From positions 1-17,654 of the forward strand of contig CAKTDK010000023.1 of NCBI GenBank assembly GCA_934541205.1: a stretch of DNA of 17,654 nt. The letters are read 5' to 3'. Positions 15,863 to 17,654 of this stretch are shown here, in pieces. The position numbers and the translations under genes are program-made. Source of the stretch: an uncultured Eubacteriales bacterium. Lineage in GTDB: Bacteria > Bacillota > Clostridia > Oscillospirales > RGIG7773. Within the stretch, counting starts at the first letter, position 1. Every line of letters begins with the position of its first letter. The notes beneath the pieces were generated by a model. It was not told the origin of the DNA. It saw nothing but the letters and a program-made list of their open reading frames with translations, and ran no database searches.

Positions 15863-17482
15863 TTATTCGGATTCTTTTGATATTTCTGTTGTAGTATCTT
15901 TATAATACAATTTAAATATACTGTCACATATTTCTTTAAAAACGGGAGCGCATATTGTAGCTCCGGATTTTCCGTCGTCATCGCTTACAACAGTTATTGC
16001 ATACATAGGATCTTTTTCCGGATAAAATCCCGCAAACCATGTCCTTATTATTTCTTCATCATTTTTAAATTGTCCTGTCTGAGCAGAAGCGGTTTTTCCT
16101 CCTGCGCCCAAATATTCCGGAGATGCTTTTCTTCCCGAACCATCTTTTACAGTATTTATCATAAGCTGTTTTATTTTTGCTGATATGGAAGGATCTAAAA
16201 TATTATATTTTTCACATTGAGGCGCTTTCATAGCTATATTTTCTCCGTCTTTTGTAATTCCTTTAAACAAAACAGGCAATCTGTATATTCCGTCTCCGGC
16301 AATTGTGGAAATCATTGAATTTACCTGAACAGGAGTTACAAGTATTTCTCCCTGTCCTATAGATATATTGGCGCTTTCATGAGGAGAATAAGTTTTTTTA
16401 TTGGGAAGATTTCCTTTTTTTGAAGAAATTCCGCCCCAAAATATATTTTCTTCTCCAAAACCTAATTTTTTTGCCATACTGATAACTTTTTCAGCGCCTG
16501 TTCTTCTGCAAAGTTCAATAAAATACGGATTACAGGATTCTTTAAAAGCTGTTTCAAGAGATACTATTCCATGTCCTTTTTCTTCATGACATCCGAATTG
16601 TCTGCCTGATATTTCAACATATCCTTTGCAGTCAACTTCAAAAGTTGTGGGGACATGGTTTTCAAGCGCAGCGGCAACAACACATATTTTAAATACCGAA
16701 CCTAAATTATAATTGTTAAAACATCTGTTTACAAAAGGCGCATCTTCCCTGTCAATATATTCTTTTATATTATTTTGATTATAATTAGGCCTGCTGACAA
16801 GAGCAAGTATTTCTCCGGTTTTTATATCTGATACAACAACCGCTCCTTTTGTTATTTTTTTATCTATTGCTTTTTCTGCTGCCATTTGTATATTTTTATC
16901 AATAGTCAATACTATTCCGCCGATTCCGTTTGAAGTTTTATTTATTTCAATTTCGCTTCCTCCAAGAGCTTTTCTTTTTGCATCTACAAGAAAAGAAACC
17001 GTTGTTTTCCCTCCGAATGTTTTAAGCTCTTCATCAAAAGCTTTCTCAATTCCCGATATACCGTTTCCATCGCTGTCACAATATCCTATTAAATGAGATA
17101 AAATCATCTGACTTGAATATCTCATAGTTGAATTATAAATTTTTACTCCCGGAAAATCGTTTTTATATTCTTTCACCTGCGTTATAAAAGGTCTTTCACG
17201 TGATAATTTTTTACTTATTTCTTCATACGTCATATCAAGGGAGTTATTTTTTAAAAAATATCCTGAATCGGAATTACATCTTAAAGGATCTACCATTGCG
17301 ATATTTACCCATTCGTCATCAACTAATTTTTCATAATTCCTGTCATATATAATACCCCTTTCATCTTTTAATGTTAATGTATATTTTTGTCTTGAAACAG
17401 CGGTTTGCTGAACTTTTTCATTATTAAGGGTTAAATCATATAACCTGAATGCAAGAACACAAAAGCAAAGACATATTGACAA
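15863..17482 (-). CDS. Class B penicillin-binding protein (PBP2/FtsI-like transpeptidase), N-terminus lost at junction
   Basis: A membrane-anchored D,D-transpeptidase that cross-links peptidoglycan. Visible from the N-terminal end: the last part of a hydrophobic anchor ending in CVLAFRLYDL (8-17), a dimerisation/pedestal region starting at ERGIIYDRN (41-49), then the transpeptidase domain. Active-site motifs are SVFK (Ser262, Lys265), SCN (316-318) and KTA (463-465), the last being KTG in most relatives; GQG (377-379) is also present. The frame can be opened only at TTG 17482, inside the membrane segment and without a ribosome site, and no basic cytoplasmic head is found before the in-frame stop at 17564-17566. 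I therefore treat the gene as truncated near 17480 where unrelated sequence begins. Its sporulation, division or elongation role cannot be told. Confidence 0.9.
   Translation of the reverse strand: MSICLCFCVLAFRLYDLTLNNEKVQQTAVSRQKYTLTLKDERGIIYDRNYEKLVDDEWVNIAMVDPLRCNSDSGYFLKNNSLDMTYEEISKKLSRERPFITQVKEYKNDFPGVKIYNSTMRYSSQMILSHLIGYCDSDGNGISGIEKAFDEELKTFGGKTTVSFLVDAKRKALGGSEIEINKTSNGIGGIVLTIDKNIQMAAEKAIDKKITKGAVVVSDIKTGEILALVSRPNYNQNNIKEYIDREDAPFVNRCFNNYNLGSVFKICVVAAALENHVPTTFEVDCKGYVEISGRQFGCHEEKGHGIVSLETAFKESCNPYFIELCRRTGAEKVISMAKKLGFGEENIFWGGISSKKGNLPNKKTYSPHESANISIGQGEILVTPVQVNSMISTIAGDGIYRLPVLFKGITKDGENIAMKAPQCEKYNILDPSISAKIKQLMINTVKDGSGRKASPEYLGAGGKTASAQTGQFKNDEEIIRTWFAGFYPEKDPMYAITVVSDDDGKSGATICAPVFKEICDSIFKLYYKDTTTEISKESE
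17474..17482. other. Sequence junction: PBP gene meets unrelated DUF6273-like coding
   Basis: Left of this point the minus strand encodes PBP residues that match the family up to the middle of its membrane anchor. Right of it the plus strand encodes a DUF6273-like domain in a frame that makes no sense inside the PBP. The two readings meet within a few bases. Either a contig chimera or a real rearrangement would look like this; no inverted repeat or transposase marks the site. Confidence 0.65.
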
Positions 17483-17654
17483 AACAAAAGAAAAGCAACC
17501 TATTAAATGGCGTGTGTTATCTGTAGATGGGGATGATTTATTCTTATTGGCTGATGATAGTATTTATAAAAGCAAATATTATGAAAGTGATGATACGAGG
17601 TCAGTATATACATGGAAAGACTCTATTGTTAGGAATAGCATTCAAACAGATTTT
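17478..17654 (+). CDS. Fragment of a DUF6273-domain protein, both ends missing
   Basis: A plus-strand frame stays open for 59 codons to the window end. Its translation contains QPIKWRVLSVDGDDLFLLAD (fragment residues 7-26), then a KYY element and VYTWKDSIVRNSI (43-55). This is the recognisable order of DUF6273 domains: an IxWRVL strand, a LLAD/LLSD strand, a YN-like loop, then a TWExSxLRxWLN helix. The domain is common in large, often repeat-bearing surface or secreted proteins of gut Firmicutes; its function is unknown. The preceding residues D-K-T-K-E-K also fit the usual lead-in to this domain. No start codon or ribosome site precedes it, and the frame upstream runs antisense through the PBP. 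It is therefore a fragment joined here, not a gene beginning here. Confidence 0.6.

Noticed and set aside
17480..17482. TTG as the true start of the PBP
   Set aside because: It falls in the middle of the membrane anchor, has no Shine-Dalgarno sequence, and the DNA upstream belongs to another protein family on the other strand.

Overview
The window looks like chromosome from a low-GC Gram-positive bacterium, most likely in Clostridia. The evidence is strongly AT-rich coding DNA with many ATA, AAA and AGA codons, AGGAGG-type ribosome binding sites, consensus sigma-A promoters, a PASTA kinase/PP2C phosphatase pair, and the conserved yicC-remA-gmk-rpoZ-priA-def-fmt-(zinc protease)-rsmB-rlmN-stp-prkC gene order of Clostridia/Bacilli. 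I see no rRNA, tRNA, CRISPR array, transposase or phage gene. Nearly everything is recognisable housekeeping or envelope function.

From 1 to 11455, twelve genes run leftward (minus strand), almost without gaps. In transcription order: yicC (RNase-like), remA (DNA-binding regulator), gmk (guanylate kinase), rpoZ (RNA polymerase omega), an intrinsic terminator, then priA (replication restart helicase), def and fmt (N-formyl-methionine handling), a YugP-like membrane zinc protease, rsmB and rlmN (rRNA methylation), stp and prkC (Ser/Thr phosphatase and PASTA kinase; prkC runs off the left edge). A strong promoter (TTGACA-18-TATAAT) precedes yicC. Many adjacent genes overlap or lie within about 20 bp. 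Shine-Dalgarno positions move several starts: prkC, stp and fmt start at TTG, def at an internal ATG, and gmk inside the end of remA.

From 11531 to 13796, birA (biotin ligase/repressor, minus) and a CapA-type metallophosphatase-like envelope protein (plus) diverge from a 97-bp region. It holds two near-consensus promoters whose -35 boxes form one palindrome. Between capA and the next, convergent gene lies a hairpin-forming repeat of the dispersed 'GTCATTCTG...GAAGAATCTT' kind, probably doubling as a bidirectional terminator.

From 13959 to about 17480, two minus-strand envelope genes follow: a FlaA1/CapD-type membrane nucleotide-sugar dehydratase/epimerase and a class B penicillin-binding protein. 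The PBP loses its normal N-terminus near 17480. There the sequence switches abruptly to a plus-strand fragment of an unrelated DUF6273-type protein that runs off the right edge. This junction is the most unusual thing in the window; it is either a chimeric contig end or a real rearrangement. I found no convincing new multi-gene system.
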